Below, piece by piece: positions 8,327-16,215 of a DNA stretch of 34,132 nucleotides. The first letter of the stretch is position 1. Every line of letters starts with the position of its first letter. The DNA comes from Candidatus Finniella inopinata (GTDB taxonomy: Bacteria > Pseudomonadota > Alphaproteobacteria > Paracaedibacterales > VGCI01), in contig CAMCRD010000010.1 in assembly GCA_945877185.1 (NCBI GenBank), positions 1 to 34,132 on the forward strand. The letters are read 5' to 3'. The position numbers and the translations under genes were made by a program. The notes under the pieces are model-generated. The model was not told the origin of the DNA. It did no database searches and was given only the letters and a program-made list of their open reading frames with translations.

Positions 8327-8974
8327 ATGTCCAGTTTTTGTTTTACGGCACTGATTGAAGGGTTTGTCACCGGCGCTGGATTAATTATCGCCATCGGTGC
8401 TCAAAATGCTTTTGTCTTGAAACAAGGCATTTTGAAAAATCATGTTTTTGTCACCGTTCTCCTTTGCGCTGTCATTGATGCATTTCTGATTACCCTTGGT
8501 GTGGGCGGCTTTGGGCGGCTGCTGACCTCCAGCAGCCTCTTGCTATCTTTGGCGCGTTGGGGGGGCGCGGCCTTTCTTTTGTATTATGGATTCCGGTCGT
8601 TTCGCGCCGTCTTCAAGACAGAATCGCTGAAGATCACTCAAGGGAAGGACTCTCTTCCCAATCTTAAAGAAACTATCACGACTGTATTGGCCCTCAGTCT
8701 TTTAAACCCCCATGTTTATTTAGACACCGTCGTTTTGGTGGGCAGTATTGGGGCACAATTCCCGAGTTCAGAGCGTCCTTTCTTTGCTCTTGGCGCCATT
8801 ATTGCTTCTTTTACCTGGTTTTTCAGCATGGGATTTGGCGCGCGGTATTTGGGTCCTCTTTTCCAAAAACCCATAGCTTGGAAAATTTTGGACTTTATTA
8901 TTGGATGTGTGATGTGGCTCCTTGCCTTGACCCTTGTTTTCGGCATGCAAAATATGGGGTGTACCCCTCAATAA
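8327..8974 (+). CDS. LysE/ArgO-family amino-acid exporter
   Basis: A 215-residue inner-membrane protein with about six hydrophobic helices. The N-terminal GAGLIIAIGAQNAFVLKQG segment is diagnostic of the LysE superfamily and closest to the LysE/ArgO branch that exports basic amino acids. The central LSLLNPHVYLD motif, with its proline, is also typical of that branch. The substrate, arginine or lysine, is inferred from family only. The RBS AAGGAG lies upstream. The AlaX-like gene begins 41 bases downstream on the same strand and may be co-transcribed. Confidence 0.88.
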   Translation: MSSFCFTALIEGFVTGAGLIIAIGAQNAFVLKQGILKNHVFVTVLLCAVIDAFLITLGVGGFGRLLTSSSLLLSLARWGGAAFLLYYGFRSFRAVFKTESLKITQGKDSLPNLKETITTVLALSLLNPHVYLDTVVLVGSIGAQFPSSERPFFALGAIIASFTWFFSMGFGARYLGPLFQKPIAWKILDFIIGCVMWLLALTLVFGMQNMGCTPQ

Positions 8975-9015
8975 TATTTTTTGTCCCCAGATTTCCGAAT
9001 AGAGGAATTTTAAAA

Positions 9016-9684
9016 ATGCGAAAAGTTTTTTGGGAGGATCCTTATCAACAAACTTTAACCACAAAGGTTGCCTCCGTCGAGGGCAACCAAATTATCGTTG
9101 AAGACACAATCGTCTTTTCCTTTTCCGGAGGACAAGAAAGCGATAAAGCAACCCTCAATGAATTTGCGATCCTTGACTCAAGAATAGAGGGTTATCAGAT
9201 TATCTATACCCTTGAAGAGGGGCATGGGCTCCATCCTGGGGATATTGTAACGATGAAAATTGATTGGCCCCGCAGATACAGGCTTATGCGCTTGCATTTT
9301 GCGGCTGAATTAATTCTCGAGCTTGTAACGCGAAAGTTTGGCCTTGAAAAAATTGGGGCCCATATTGCTGAAACAAAAGCACGCATCGACTTTGTTTATG
9401 ATCAAAATATTTCCTCCCTTTTTGAAGATATATTAACAGAATACAATAAGATCATTGAACGAGACGAGATCATAAAAACAGACTTTTCTGACGCTGAAAA
9501 TCAACGACGCTTTTGGGAGATTGAGGGATTTTCCAAAGTCCCTTGCGGCGGTACTCATGTTAAATCCACAGCCGAAGTCGGATTTGTCACTTTAAAAAGA
9601 AAGAATATCGGAAGCTCAAAAGAACGAATTGAAATCATACTGGCAGATGACGCCCATTCCAACATGTTGTTTGTCGCGGATTAA
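9016..9684 (+). CDS. AlaX-like alanyl-tRNA editing domain protein
   Basis: A 222-residue free-standing relative of the AlaRS editing domain; such proteins hydrolyse Ser- or Gly-tRNA(Ala) in trans. An N-terminal beta-barrel portion (residues about 1-90) precedes a second-additional-domain-like region. The zinc site is unusual. The C-terminal CxxxH (CGGTH, about residues 177-181) is intact, but the expected HxxxH of the first half reads HFAAE (in MRLHFAAEL), with glutamate in place of the second histidine. The start at 9016 has GAGGAA upstream; the frame opens earlier inside lysE, but that extension has no homologue-like sequence. Confidence 0.8.
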   Translation: MRKVFWEDPYQQTLTTKVASVEGNQIIVEDTIVFSFSGGQESDKATLNEFAILDSRIEGYQIIYTLEEGHGLHPGDIVTMKIDWPRRYRLMRLHFAAELILELVTRKFGLEKIGAHIAETKARIDFVYDQNISSLFEDILTEYNKIIERDEIIKTDFSDAENQRRFWEIEGFSKVPCGGTHVKSTAEVGFVTLKRKNIGSSKERIEIILADDAHSNMLFVAD

Positions 9685-9726
9685 AGGCTCCGCGTAGCCA
9701 TAAATACTTTGTTTTCTTACTTTATT

Positions 9727-9842
9727 AGGTAACATTGCTTACCTTAAATTGTTAGTAAGAGTTTATAAATCCCTATTGCGACATCCTGGCTTATAATCTC
9801 TTACTAACGAAGTTAACGCCTTTAACAATTGCTGAGTTACCT
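9727..9842. repeat. Nested inverted repeats forming a strong hairpin
   Basis: The inner arms 9751-9768 and 9791-9808 pair over 17 of 18 positions (GTTAGTAAGAG-n-TTATAA) around a 22-base loop. The outer arms AGGTAAC (9727-9733) and GTTACCT (9836-9842) enclose them. A short local palindrome, AGGTAA/TTACCT (9727-9744), overlaps the left outer arm. No T-run follows, so this is not a typical terminator. The rest of the 9685-10032 gap holds no supported gene; it presumably includes the promoter of the LuxR-type regulator. Confidence 0.6.
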
Positions 9843-10032
9843 TTATGCACAATAGAGAGGTTGTAAAAAATCCTTGTCAGGGTTGATCCCTTACATTTTT
9901 CTTGGTAGGCCTATGCTAGTAAAGCAGCTTAGATGCTCTGATAAAGTTGCAACTCTTAATTGCAATGATGGATATGATAAAAATTATGCCCTCGTTTCAG
10001 GGGTTCATCCAAAAATATAAAGGATGTTACTG

Positions 10033-10800
10033 ATGCAGATACTAGATCACCCTCAATTTGCCCACACAGCCCAGGACGTTGATAATATTTGTAAATTTTT
10101 CCTTCTTCCTCGTGGCCTTGCTTATTTCCAATTTAAAAGGATATATAAAGACGATTCATTTATTGTCTTAGCAAACAATCCCATATTTTTCAGGGATTTT
10201 CTTGAAAATAATTTTCTAGAACCATCCTATTACATCCAAACGCACATTCGACAATCGTCTATATATTTTTGGGATGAGTTGTTATCGTCCGATATGCTTT
10301 CTTTAACTCAGAAAGAAAATAAGATTTATCATGGGATTACGATCATCAGTCGACAAAAAAAATTTTACGATTGTACGACGTTTGCCATGTCAGAATTTCA
10401 TTCTTCTCCCTCTTCTTACTATTTACATATTTTAAAGGATCTCCAAATATTCTCTGAACTTTTTCCCAAGATAGCACGATCCCTTGTTGAGAATGCCTGC
10501 CGCAAGCGTATTAAAGCCACCACCCCCAAACAAGGCCAGAGTCGTAAACGCTTCTTTTTACCTCAACGGTCAACGCGCTTTAAGATTGGAGAGGGTCTAA
10601 ATGATTACATAACAACTTATGAGGCTCTTTGTTTACAGCTTTTGCAAGATGGTAAGTCATATAAAGAGATTGGGTCTATCCTTTCCATGTCTCCCCGTAC
10701 GGTTGAAACACATCTTGTACGCTTAAAGACAAGGACCGGATTAACATTTAAGGAGTTATCCTTACAGTCTTTTAAGAATTTTAGCGCTAAAAAAGCATAG
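10033..10800 (+). CDS. LuxR-type DNA-binding regulator with unrecognised sensor domain
   Basis: A 255-residue predicted transcription factor. The C-terminal ~60 residues are a LuxR/GerE helix-turn-helix: YEALCLQLLQDGKSYKEIG, then SMSPRTVETHLVRLKTRTG. The N-terminal ~180 residues recall autoinducer-binding folds in length and position, but I cannot identify the ligand-contact residues. No luxI-type synthase lies in the window. The frame opens at ATG 10024, but AAGGA sits directly in front of that codon. The ATG at 10033 has proper spacing (about 8 bases) and is preferred. The gene is AT-rich. It converges on the eight-cysteine peptide gene with 19 bases between them. Confidence 0.8.
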   Translation: MQILDHPQFAHTAQDVDNICKFFLLPRGLAYFQFKRIYKDDSFIVLANNPIFFRDFLENNFLEPSYYIQTHIRQSSIYFWDELLSSDMLSLTQKENKIYHGITIISRQKKFYDCTTFAMSEFHSSPSSYYLHILKDLQIFSELFPKIARSLVENACRKRIKATTPKQGQSRKRFFLPQRSTRFKIGEGLNDYITTYEALCLQLLQDGKSYKEIGSILSMSPRTVETHLVRLKTRTGLTFKELSLQSFKNFSAKKA

Positions 10801-10819
10801 GTTAATTTAGGCCTATTAA

Positions 10820-11077
10820 TTATGATTTTCCTGGTTTGGTGGCGCACTTCCCCTTACATCTCACATGCATTGGAGAACCCTCTATATATTTGCTATTACA
10901 GCACTGCGAACAATTCATCGTGCAGCCCCTACTGGAACAAGAGTTAGGTGATTTACAGGGCTCCGGAAGCATTATTCTTTGACTTTGTCCTGCTTCTGAA
11001 GCTGCGCTTATAAGGCCTACACCCATTATAAAAGTAATAAGCCTGAAATGCATTCTTGATTTTACACGATGCGTCAT
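10820..11077 (-). CDS. Secreted eight-cysteine small peptide
   Basis: An 85-residue precursor. The frame can be read from TTG 11089, but GGAGGAA lies just ahead of ATG 11077, which is the likely start. It has a basic N-region, a hydrophobic core (FRLITFIMGVGLI) and a probable signal-peptidase site ASEA-G. The mature part is about 56 residues with eight cysteines spaced C-x5-C-x4-C-x3-C-x2-CC-x13-C-x3-C. It is basic and rich in Ser, Lys and Asn. The CC pair and dense cysteines suggest a disulfide-bonded mini-protein of knottin or defensin style. No known family is recognised, so effector, toxin and envelope roles are all open. Confidence 0.65.
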   Translation of the reverse strand: MTHRVKSRMHFRLITFIMGVGLISAASEAGQSQRIMLPEPCKSPNSCSSRGCTMNCSQCCNSKYIEGSPMHVRCKGKCATKPGKS

Positions 11078-11194
11078 TGTTTCCTCCAAAAATCATTGAT
11101 TGAAGATCAGCTACCTTATATTTAGCATGAAAAGAGTAAAAAAGAGGTAAACAGACCCCCAGTCGGAAAGCTTTTGATGAAGTGATGATTCAAT

Positions 11195-11338
11195 AGACCT
11201 CTTGCAGAACCAAGAATTTTGGTTCCTGGCCAGGAAGAAATTTATGAGAGACCGGAGTTTACATAAGAGTAAATGAGGAACTCGAATAAATTTTTGACGC
11301 CGCCAGGGAGCAAAAGGCGATGGTTATGCAAGAGGTCT
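11195..11338. mobile_element. 144-bp MITE with terminal inverted repeats and 3-bp target duplication
   Basis: The termini read AGACCTCTTGCA at both ends in inverted orientation; with one mismatch the match extends to 18 bases (AGACCTCTTGCA-n-AACCA). AAT flanks both sides (11192-11194 and 11339-11341), a target duplication. No transposase is encoded, so it would be mobilised in trans; the termini recall IS5-group elements, by inference. Internally there is a hairpin (GAACCAA/TTGGTTC) and the palindrome CCTGGCCAGG. A second, diverged copy begins at 33920. This copy overlaps the 3' end of suhB. Confidence 0.85.
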
Positions 11339-12133
11339 AATCAGAATTTTTGATAAAGGCTCAAAAAGATGGTCATTAGCTACCAGAGCCGAACCGGAGC
11401 CAATCATGTCTTGTCCTCCCTTGGCGTCACAGACATACCCTCCCGATTCTTTAACCATCAAGATTCCGGCTGCAAGATCCCAAGATTTTAAATTGGCTGC
11501 AAAAGAGGCGTCAAACTTCCCCGCAGCCACGTAAGCCAAGTCTAAGGCTGCTGACCCGAAGCGGCGCATACCGGCAACCTTGCCCACTAACCGGCTTGTA
11601 TAGTTTATGGCATGACCATCTTCCTGGTCCCGATAAGACGTTCCTATAGCCACCAATGCTTCATCCAAATGACGACGCCCAGACACGCGCAAGCGCCGCT
11701 GGTTTAAATATGTCCCCTTGCCCTTCTCAGCCCAGTATAGCTCATCCAAAACCGGGTTATAGATAACACCTGCAATAATTTCGTCCCCCTTTTTTAGAGC
11801 AAGAGATACACAAAATTGAGGAATACCATGTAAGAAATTTAAGGTTCCATCGAGAGGATCCACAATCCAGCAATGTTCCGTGTCTGTTCCTTCAATAGCC
11901 CCCGTCTCCTCAAGCAAAAAGGAATACCCAGGGCGTGCTTTGGTGAGCTCTTGAATAATAATCTTTTCTGACCGATGATCAGCCGTTGAGACGAAATCCC
12001 CCAACCCTTTACGGGAAACTTGCAGTTGTTCGACTTCCCCAAAATCACGGGTTAACGCACGGCCAGCTTTTTCTGCGGCCGAAACCATAACATTTACAAG
12101 AGCAGATCGTCCTGTGAGTCGGGCTGTAAGCAT
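11324..12133 (-). CDS. suhB: Inositol-monophosphatase family protein
   Basis: A Mg2+-dependent phosphatase of the SuhB/IMPase family. The metal-binding motifs are visible: LLEET (EE at residues 75-76), VDPLDGTLNF (92-97 are DPLDGT) and the C-terminal NLKSWDLAAG. The start is ATG 12133, since the frame's earlier start (12160) is TTG without a ribosome site. The last codons, I-R-P-L-A and TAA, are contributed by the inverted terminus of the MITE, so the native C-terminus has been replaced. The domain looks complete, so activity may be kept. It is the third gene after fba and efp on the same strand. Confidence 0.9.
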   Translation of the reverse strand: MLTARLTGRSALVNVMVSAAEKAGRALTRDFGEVEQLQVSRKGLGDFVSTADHRSEKIIIQELTKARPGYSFLLEETGAIEGTDTEHCWIVDPLDGTLNFLHGIPQFCVSLALKKGDEIIAGVIYNPVLDELYWAEKGKGTYLNQRRLRVSGRRHLDEALVAIGTSYRDQEDGHAINYTSRLVGKVAGMRRFGSAALDLAYVAAGKFDASFAANLKSWDLAAGILMVKESGGYVCDAKGGQDMIGSGSALVANDHLFEPLSKILIRPLA

Positions 12134-12208
12134 ATTTTGTTGTCTTTCAAAAAATTTCAAGTACTAGCGATCTTTTGCCACCTTGGTCGTTATTATAAAT
12201 AGCAAAAT

Positions 12209-12775
12209 CTATTCTTTTGCCCGTTCCACGTAAGACCTGTCATCGGTATTAATCACGATCTTCATTCCTGACCCAATGTGAGGGGGAACCATAACGCGCA
12301 TACCATTCTCCAAAACAGCAGGTTTAAAAGAAGAAGACGCCGTTTGGCCCTTTACCACAGGATCGGCTTCCGTAATGGTCAAAACAACCGTGTCCGGCAA
12401 TTGAATGCTCAAGGGCTTTCCTTCATAAGAAGAAACGTTAACAAGCATGCCATCTTGTAAGAAATCTGCAGCATCACCCACAAAATCCCGAGATAATGTA
12501 ATTTGCTCAAAGGTTGATTGATCCATAAAGATGAGATCAGACCCTTCCGCATAGAGATATTGATAAGGATGAACATCGAGAGAGACGCGCTCTACTGTTT
12601 CAGCAGACCGGAATCGGACATTGGTTTTTGTGCCTTCCGTTAGGTTTTTCAACTCAACTTGCATATAAGCACCACCCTTGCCTGGTTGGGTGTGTTGCGT
12701 TTTGACAGCTACCCAGAGCTTTCCTTCGTATTCGATAACATTGCCAATACGAACGGCATTTCCACTAATTTTCAT
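12209..12775 (-). CDS. efp: Translation elongation factor P
   Basis: EF-P relieves ribosome stalling at polyproline stretches. The 188-residue length and the three OB-like domains are normal. The modification-loop lysine is K33 in QPGKGGAY, the position modified by EpmA in other bacteria. The ATG is preceded by GAAAGGA. It lies 10 bases downstream of the fba stop and upstream of suhB in one transcriptional direction, consistent with an operon. Confidence 0.95.
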   Translation of the reverse strand: MKISGNAVRIGNVIEYEGKLWVAVKTQHTQPGKGGAYMQVELKNLTEGTKTNVRFRSAETVERVSLDVHPYQYLYAEGSDLIFMDQSTFEQITLSRDFVGDAADFLQDGMLVNVSSYEGKPLSIQLPDTVVLTITEADPVVKGQTASSSFKPAVLENGMRVMVPPHIGSGMKIVINTDDRSYVERAKE

Positions 12776-12785
12776 AAACGTCCTT

Positions 12786-13709
12786 TCAATTCTGTTCTTT
12801 CAAAATATTGGTTAATCCTTGAAGCATTACCATGGCTTCTTCCCGGGGACGCTGGAAAGAATTGCGACCAATGATCATGCCATTTCCCCCACCAGCGGCA
12901 ATTGCTTTCGCGTCCTCAAACACGCTATTCACATCTTTTGCTTCCCCTCCTGAAAAGATAACCAATCGACGGCCATTAAAGCAAGACTGGACAACATGAC
13001 TTACCCGATCTGCGAGGGTGTCGATCTTAATGCCATGTTGTATATATTGCTTCTTTGCCTCTTCATTTTCCAAGTGGGCAGAGGGTAACTTCACCTTTAT
13101 GATATGAGCTCCCAACAATGCTGCAATGTGAGCGCCATAAGCGATGACATCAATAGCTGTTTCTCCAGCTTTTGAAAGGGCCCCCCGCGCATAGGACCAA
13201 ATAACGACGGCTAATCCGCATTCCTTCGCTTCAGCTGCCAAATCTTGAATTTCTTCAAACATTTCCAAAGATGCATCCGACCCAGGATAGATGGTAAATC
13301 CAATGGCCGAACATCCGAGGCGCAAAGCATCGCTGACGGATGCCGTCACGGCTTGATCCGGAGGGTTATCCTTCCCATAAAGGCTATTGCTGCTATTGAT
13401 CTTCAAAATCGTTGGGATCATACCGGCAAACGTATCTGCCCCTGCTTCCAACCATCCTAAAGGAGCCGCATAAGCCGCAAGGCCTGCATCAATCGCCATT
13501 TTGTAATGATAGTGGGGGTCAAAAGCAGCAGGGTTGGCCACAAATGTTCGGGGGCCATGTTCAAACCCTTGATCAACGGGCAGTATGACCATTCGCCCGG
13601 TTCCAGCCAGACGACCATGCATCATCAATCGGGCAAGATTCGCTTTTGTTCCCGGATTATCGCTTTCATAATATGAAAGAATTTTGCGAACGCGCTGTGT
13701 CAATCTCAT
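12786..13709 (-). CDS. fbaB: Class I fructose-bisphosphate aldolase (FbaB/DhnA type)
   Basis: This enzyme cleaves fructose-1,6-bisphosphate into two triose phosphates through a Schiff-base lysine. The 307-residue product shows the DhnA-type features [11 protein letters not shown] (residues about 43-53), an IIKVKLP segment with K205/K207 (one of which is the likely Schiff-base lysine), IFSGGE and [14 protein letters not shown] phosphate-binding loops. The frame is open from 13763, but AGAGGAGG lies directly upstream of ATG 13709, which is the real start. It is the first gene of the fba-efp-suhB run. Confidence 0.9.
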   Translation of the reverse strand: MRLTQRVRKILSYYESDNPGTKANLARLMMHGRLAGTGRMVILPVDQGFEHGPRTFVANPAAFDPHYHYKMAIDAGLAAYAAPLGWLEAGADTFAGMIPTILKINSSNSLYGKDNPPDQAVTASVSDALRLGCSAIGFTIYPGSDASLEMFEEIQDLAAEAKECGLAVVIWSYARGALSKAGETAIDVIAYGAHIAALLGAHIIKVKLPSAHLENEEAKKQYIQHGIKIDTLADRVSHVVQSCFNGRRLVIFSGGEAKDVNSVFEDAKAIAAGGGNGMIIGRNSFQRPREEAMVMLQGLTNILKEQN

Positions 13710-13744
13710 GAAACCTCCTCTAGAATCAGGATAACAGTACACTG

Positions 13745-13772
13745 TTGACTTAAAATGTCGCAATGGTATTTT
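13745..13772 (+). promoter_or_regulatory. Possible sigma-70 promoter upstream of the cupin pseudogene
   Basis: TTGACT (13745-13750) and TATTTT (13767-13772) are spaced by 16 bases. They lie about 45 bases before the ATG of the broken cupin gene and run divergently from fbaB. Confidence 0.35.
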
Positions 13773-13815
13773 AATAAATTTTGATACCTCATAGGCTTAT
13801 TAAAGGGAACCTCCC

Positions 13816-14155
13816 ATGAAAATATCTTTAAAACATCAATCTTTCGAGAAAAAGAGCAGCGACGCCTGTGTGATAACCGAGTATCCCCTTGGGGACGAAA
13901 GGATGAATGTCGCTATCGCTAGTTACAGGGCGCTACCCCACAACTGGAAACGCCCTAAACCAAATATGCAAAGAAATGGCTTATATCCATGAAGGAAGCG
14001 GTAAAGTCGTGGTAAATGACAAGGAACACGCTGTTAAAACAGGTGATCTCGTGTTGATAGAACCCGGTGAAAAATTCCACTGGGAAGGGAACATGAGCAT
14101 TTTTATCTCTTGCACACCCGCCTGGACAAAGGACCAGAATGTCATGGTTGAATAG
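13816..14155 (+). pseudogene. Frameshifted small cupin-domain protein
   Basis: The first frame starts at ATG 13816 (KISLKHQSFEKK to DERMNVAIAS) and runs out of phase near 13920. The continuation (VTGRYPTTGNALNQICKEMAYIHEG, then KTGDLVLIEPGEKFHWEG) is in the next frame and ends at 14155. Joined, they make a single short cupin of about 112 residues with the G-x5-H-x-x-G and PG-x-F/W-H style strands. The shift equals one extra base or two missing bases. A sequencing error is possible; otherwise the gene is recently inactivated. The downstream piece could start at ATG 13907, but it would lack the first strands. Confidence 0.75.
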
Positions 14156-14250
14156 AAAAGGGAAGGTTAGGGGGGGATGCTTAAAAATAAAAGCAAGTCC
14201 CACACCCTTCATGGTCTTCTCCCACAAAGAAAAGAGCCAAAAAATGCCCT

Positions 14251-16212
14251 TTATGTATCCAAGAAGCTGCGGAGTTTCCGAGACCGGCTGGGGTGCTTTA
14301 GTTTGCGCAACGCCTTGGCTTCGATTTGACGGATCCGCTCGCGCGTTACGGCAAACTGTTGTCCTACTTCCTCTAGGGTATGATCTGTGTTCATACCGAT
14401 ACCAAAACGCATCCGCAAAACCCGTTCTTCACGGGCGGTAAGGCTTGCCAAAACCCGGGTTGTTGTATCGCGTAAGTTAGCGTGGATAGCAGCCTCAATC
14501 GGCAAAAGCGCATTCTTGTCTTCAATAAAGTCGCCCAAATGGCTGTCTTCCTCGTCCCCAATAGGTGTTTCAAGGCTGATGGGTTCCTTAGCGATCTTCA
14601 TAACTTTGCGAACCTTTTCCAATGGCATCATCAGCTTTTCAGACAATTCCTCCGGCGTTGGCTCACGGCCAATTTCATGCATCATTTGACGCGACGTGCG
14701 CACCATCTTATTGATGGTTTCGATCATATGAACAGGAATACGGATGGTGCGGGCTTGATCTGCGATCGAGCGTGTAATAGCCTGACGAATCCACCACGTT
14801 GCATAAGTCGAAAACTTATAACCCCGACGATATTCAAACTTATCAACCGCTTTCATCAATCCGATATTGCCTTCTTGAATCAAATCAAGAAACTGCAAGC
14901 CTCGATTGGTATACTTCTTTGCAATGGAAATCACCAATCTTAGGTTGGCTTCAATCATTTCTTTTTTAGCGCGAGACGATTCTCTTTCGCCTTTTTGAAT
15001 GGTCGTGACAATTCGGCGAAATTCGCGGAAAGGCAAACCCGTTTCTTCTTCAACGGCAATAACACTTGCGACCAAGCGTGCTAAATCGACCTCATGGCGC
15101 TCAACAAAAATTGCCCAGCCCTTACCGGTGAGTTTTTTTAAATTATCAACCCACTCAACCGTGATTTGAGCATTGTTGATCTGATCCAAAAACTGTTCGC
15201 GCTTCACAGCGCACGCATCCGCAAACCCAGCCAAAGCACGCTCTTGAGAGCTGATGGATCGAATGATATTTTGGTGTTGACGCATCAAGTCTTCAATACG
15301 ATGCGGATTCAACTTGATTTCATCCATCAAGCCAATGAGTTCCACCTTCAACTTTTGGTAGTCTTTGTCCAATTCAATTTCATCAGATTTCTTTGAGCGC
15401 GAAATCAGTTTTTCTTGTCGACTCCATAATTGGGCATAGACTTCACTGTACCGATCCATAAGGTCGGTAATCTTGGGATACATGCTTTGTTCAACCACAG
15501 AGAGAGGCGCTGCAAGCTCAGCCGTGGCTTGCTCAACAGGCGCATCAGCTTCCGCAGAGAGGCCTTCACTCTCAACTTCAAGAAGGTCTTCTTCTTCCGT
15601 ACCTTCTTCATCAAAATTCGCATTCGTATCGAGCGCAATAATTTCACGAAGCATCATTGTCCCGGCGTGCAATTGCTCACGCCAAAAATCGAGAGCACGC
15701 GTCGTCAAAGGACTTTCGCACAAGCCCCCCAACATCATCTCTTTTCCTGATTCAATACGCTTGGCAATGGAAATTTCGCCTTCTCGAGAAAGCAACTCTA
15801 CATTCCCCATTTCACGCAAATACATCCGCACAGGGTCGTCCGTTCGACCAGCAGATTCCGTTGCTTCTTCTTCTGCTTCAAAACCCGTTTCAAAACCCGT
15901 AAGCTCACGAGCGGGTTGCTCCACTTCCGGGAGGGTTTCATCCACATCATCACTATCAACGATGCTGATACCCATCTCCGCAATCATTGTCATGGCTTCA
16001 TCAATTTGATCGGAAGACAACTGATTTTGAGGCAAGGTTTCGTTCAATTCATCATAGGTAATATAGCCGCGCTCTTTGCCGCGGGCGATTAAACGCTTTA
16101 AGGATGGATTCGATTTGCTTAACTCCATTAAGGGAATATCGGCTTCTTCTCCTGCAACATCTTGAGGAGGAAGGTCCTGATTCTCATTTTTCTGGGCAAC
16201 TTTACTAGCCAT
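14251..16212 (-). CDS. rpoD: Primary sigma factor RpoD (sigma-70)
   Basis: Directs RNA polymerase to housekeeping promoters. The 653-residue length is normal for alphaproteobacteria. In order: region 1.1-like helices (residues about 20-85), region 1.2 ([22 protein letters not shown], about 125-145), an acidic non-conserved segment, region 2 ([19 protein letters not shown] to [20 protein letters not shown]), region 3, and region 4.2 ([26 protein letters not shown]). AAAGGAG precedes the ATG. It sits three bases after dnaG, the conserved macromolecular-synthesis arrangement. Confidence 0.98.
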   Translation of the reverse strand: MASKVAQKNENQDLPPQDVAGEEADIPLMELSKSNPSLKRLIARGKERGYITYDELNETLPQNQLSSDQIDEAMTMIAEMGISIVDSDDVDETLPEVEQPARELTGFETGFEAEEEATESAGRTDDPVRMYLREMGNVELLSREGEISIAKRIESGKEMMLGGLCESPLTTRALDFWREQLHAGTMMLREIIALDTNANFDEEGTEEEDLLEVESEGLSAEADAPVEQATAELAAPLSVVEQSMYPKITDLMDRYSEVYAQLWSRQEKLISRSKKSDEIELDKDYQKLKVELIGLMDEIKLNPHRIEDLMRQHQNIIRSISSQERALAGFADACAVKREQFLDQINNAQITVEWVDNLKKLTGKGWAIFVERHEVDLARLVASVIAVEEETGLPFREFRRIVTTIQKGERESSRAKKEMIEANLRLVISIAKKYTNRGLQFLDLIQEGNIGLMKAVDKFEYRRGYKFSTYATWWIRQAITRSIADQARTIRIPVHMIETINKMVRTSRQMMHEIGREPTPEELSEKLMMPLEKVRKVMKIAKEPISLETPIGDEEDSHLGDFIEDKNALLPIEAAIHANLRDTTTRVLASLTAREERVLRMRFGIGMNTDHTLEEVGQQFAVTRERIRQIEAKALRKLKHPSRSRKLRSFLDT

Positions 16213-16215
16213 ATT

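Noticed and set aside
13907-14155. The cupin tail as a stand-alone 82-residue gene
   Set aside because: The preceding frame carries the missing first strands of the same domain, so one frameshifted gene explains both parts better.
15473-16009. A 178-residue plus-strand ORF opposite rpoD
   Set aside because: It is serine-rich shadow coding antisense to the N-terminal acidic part of rpoD, with no ribosome site or family features.
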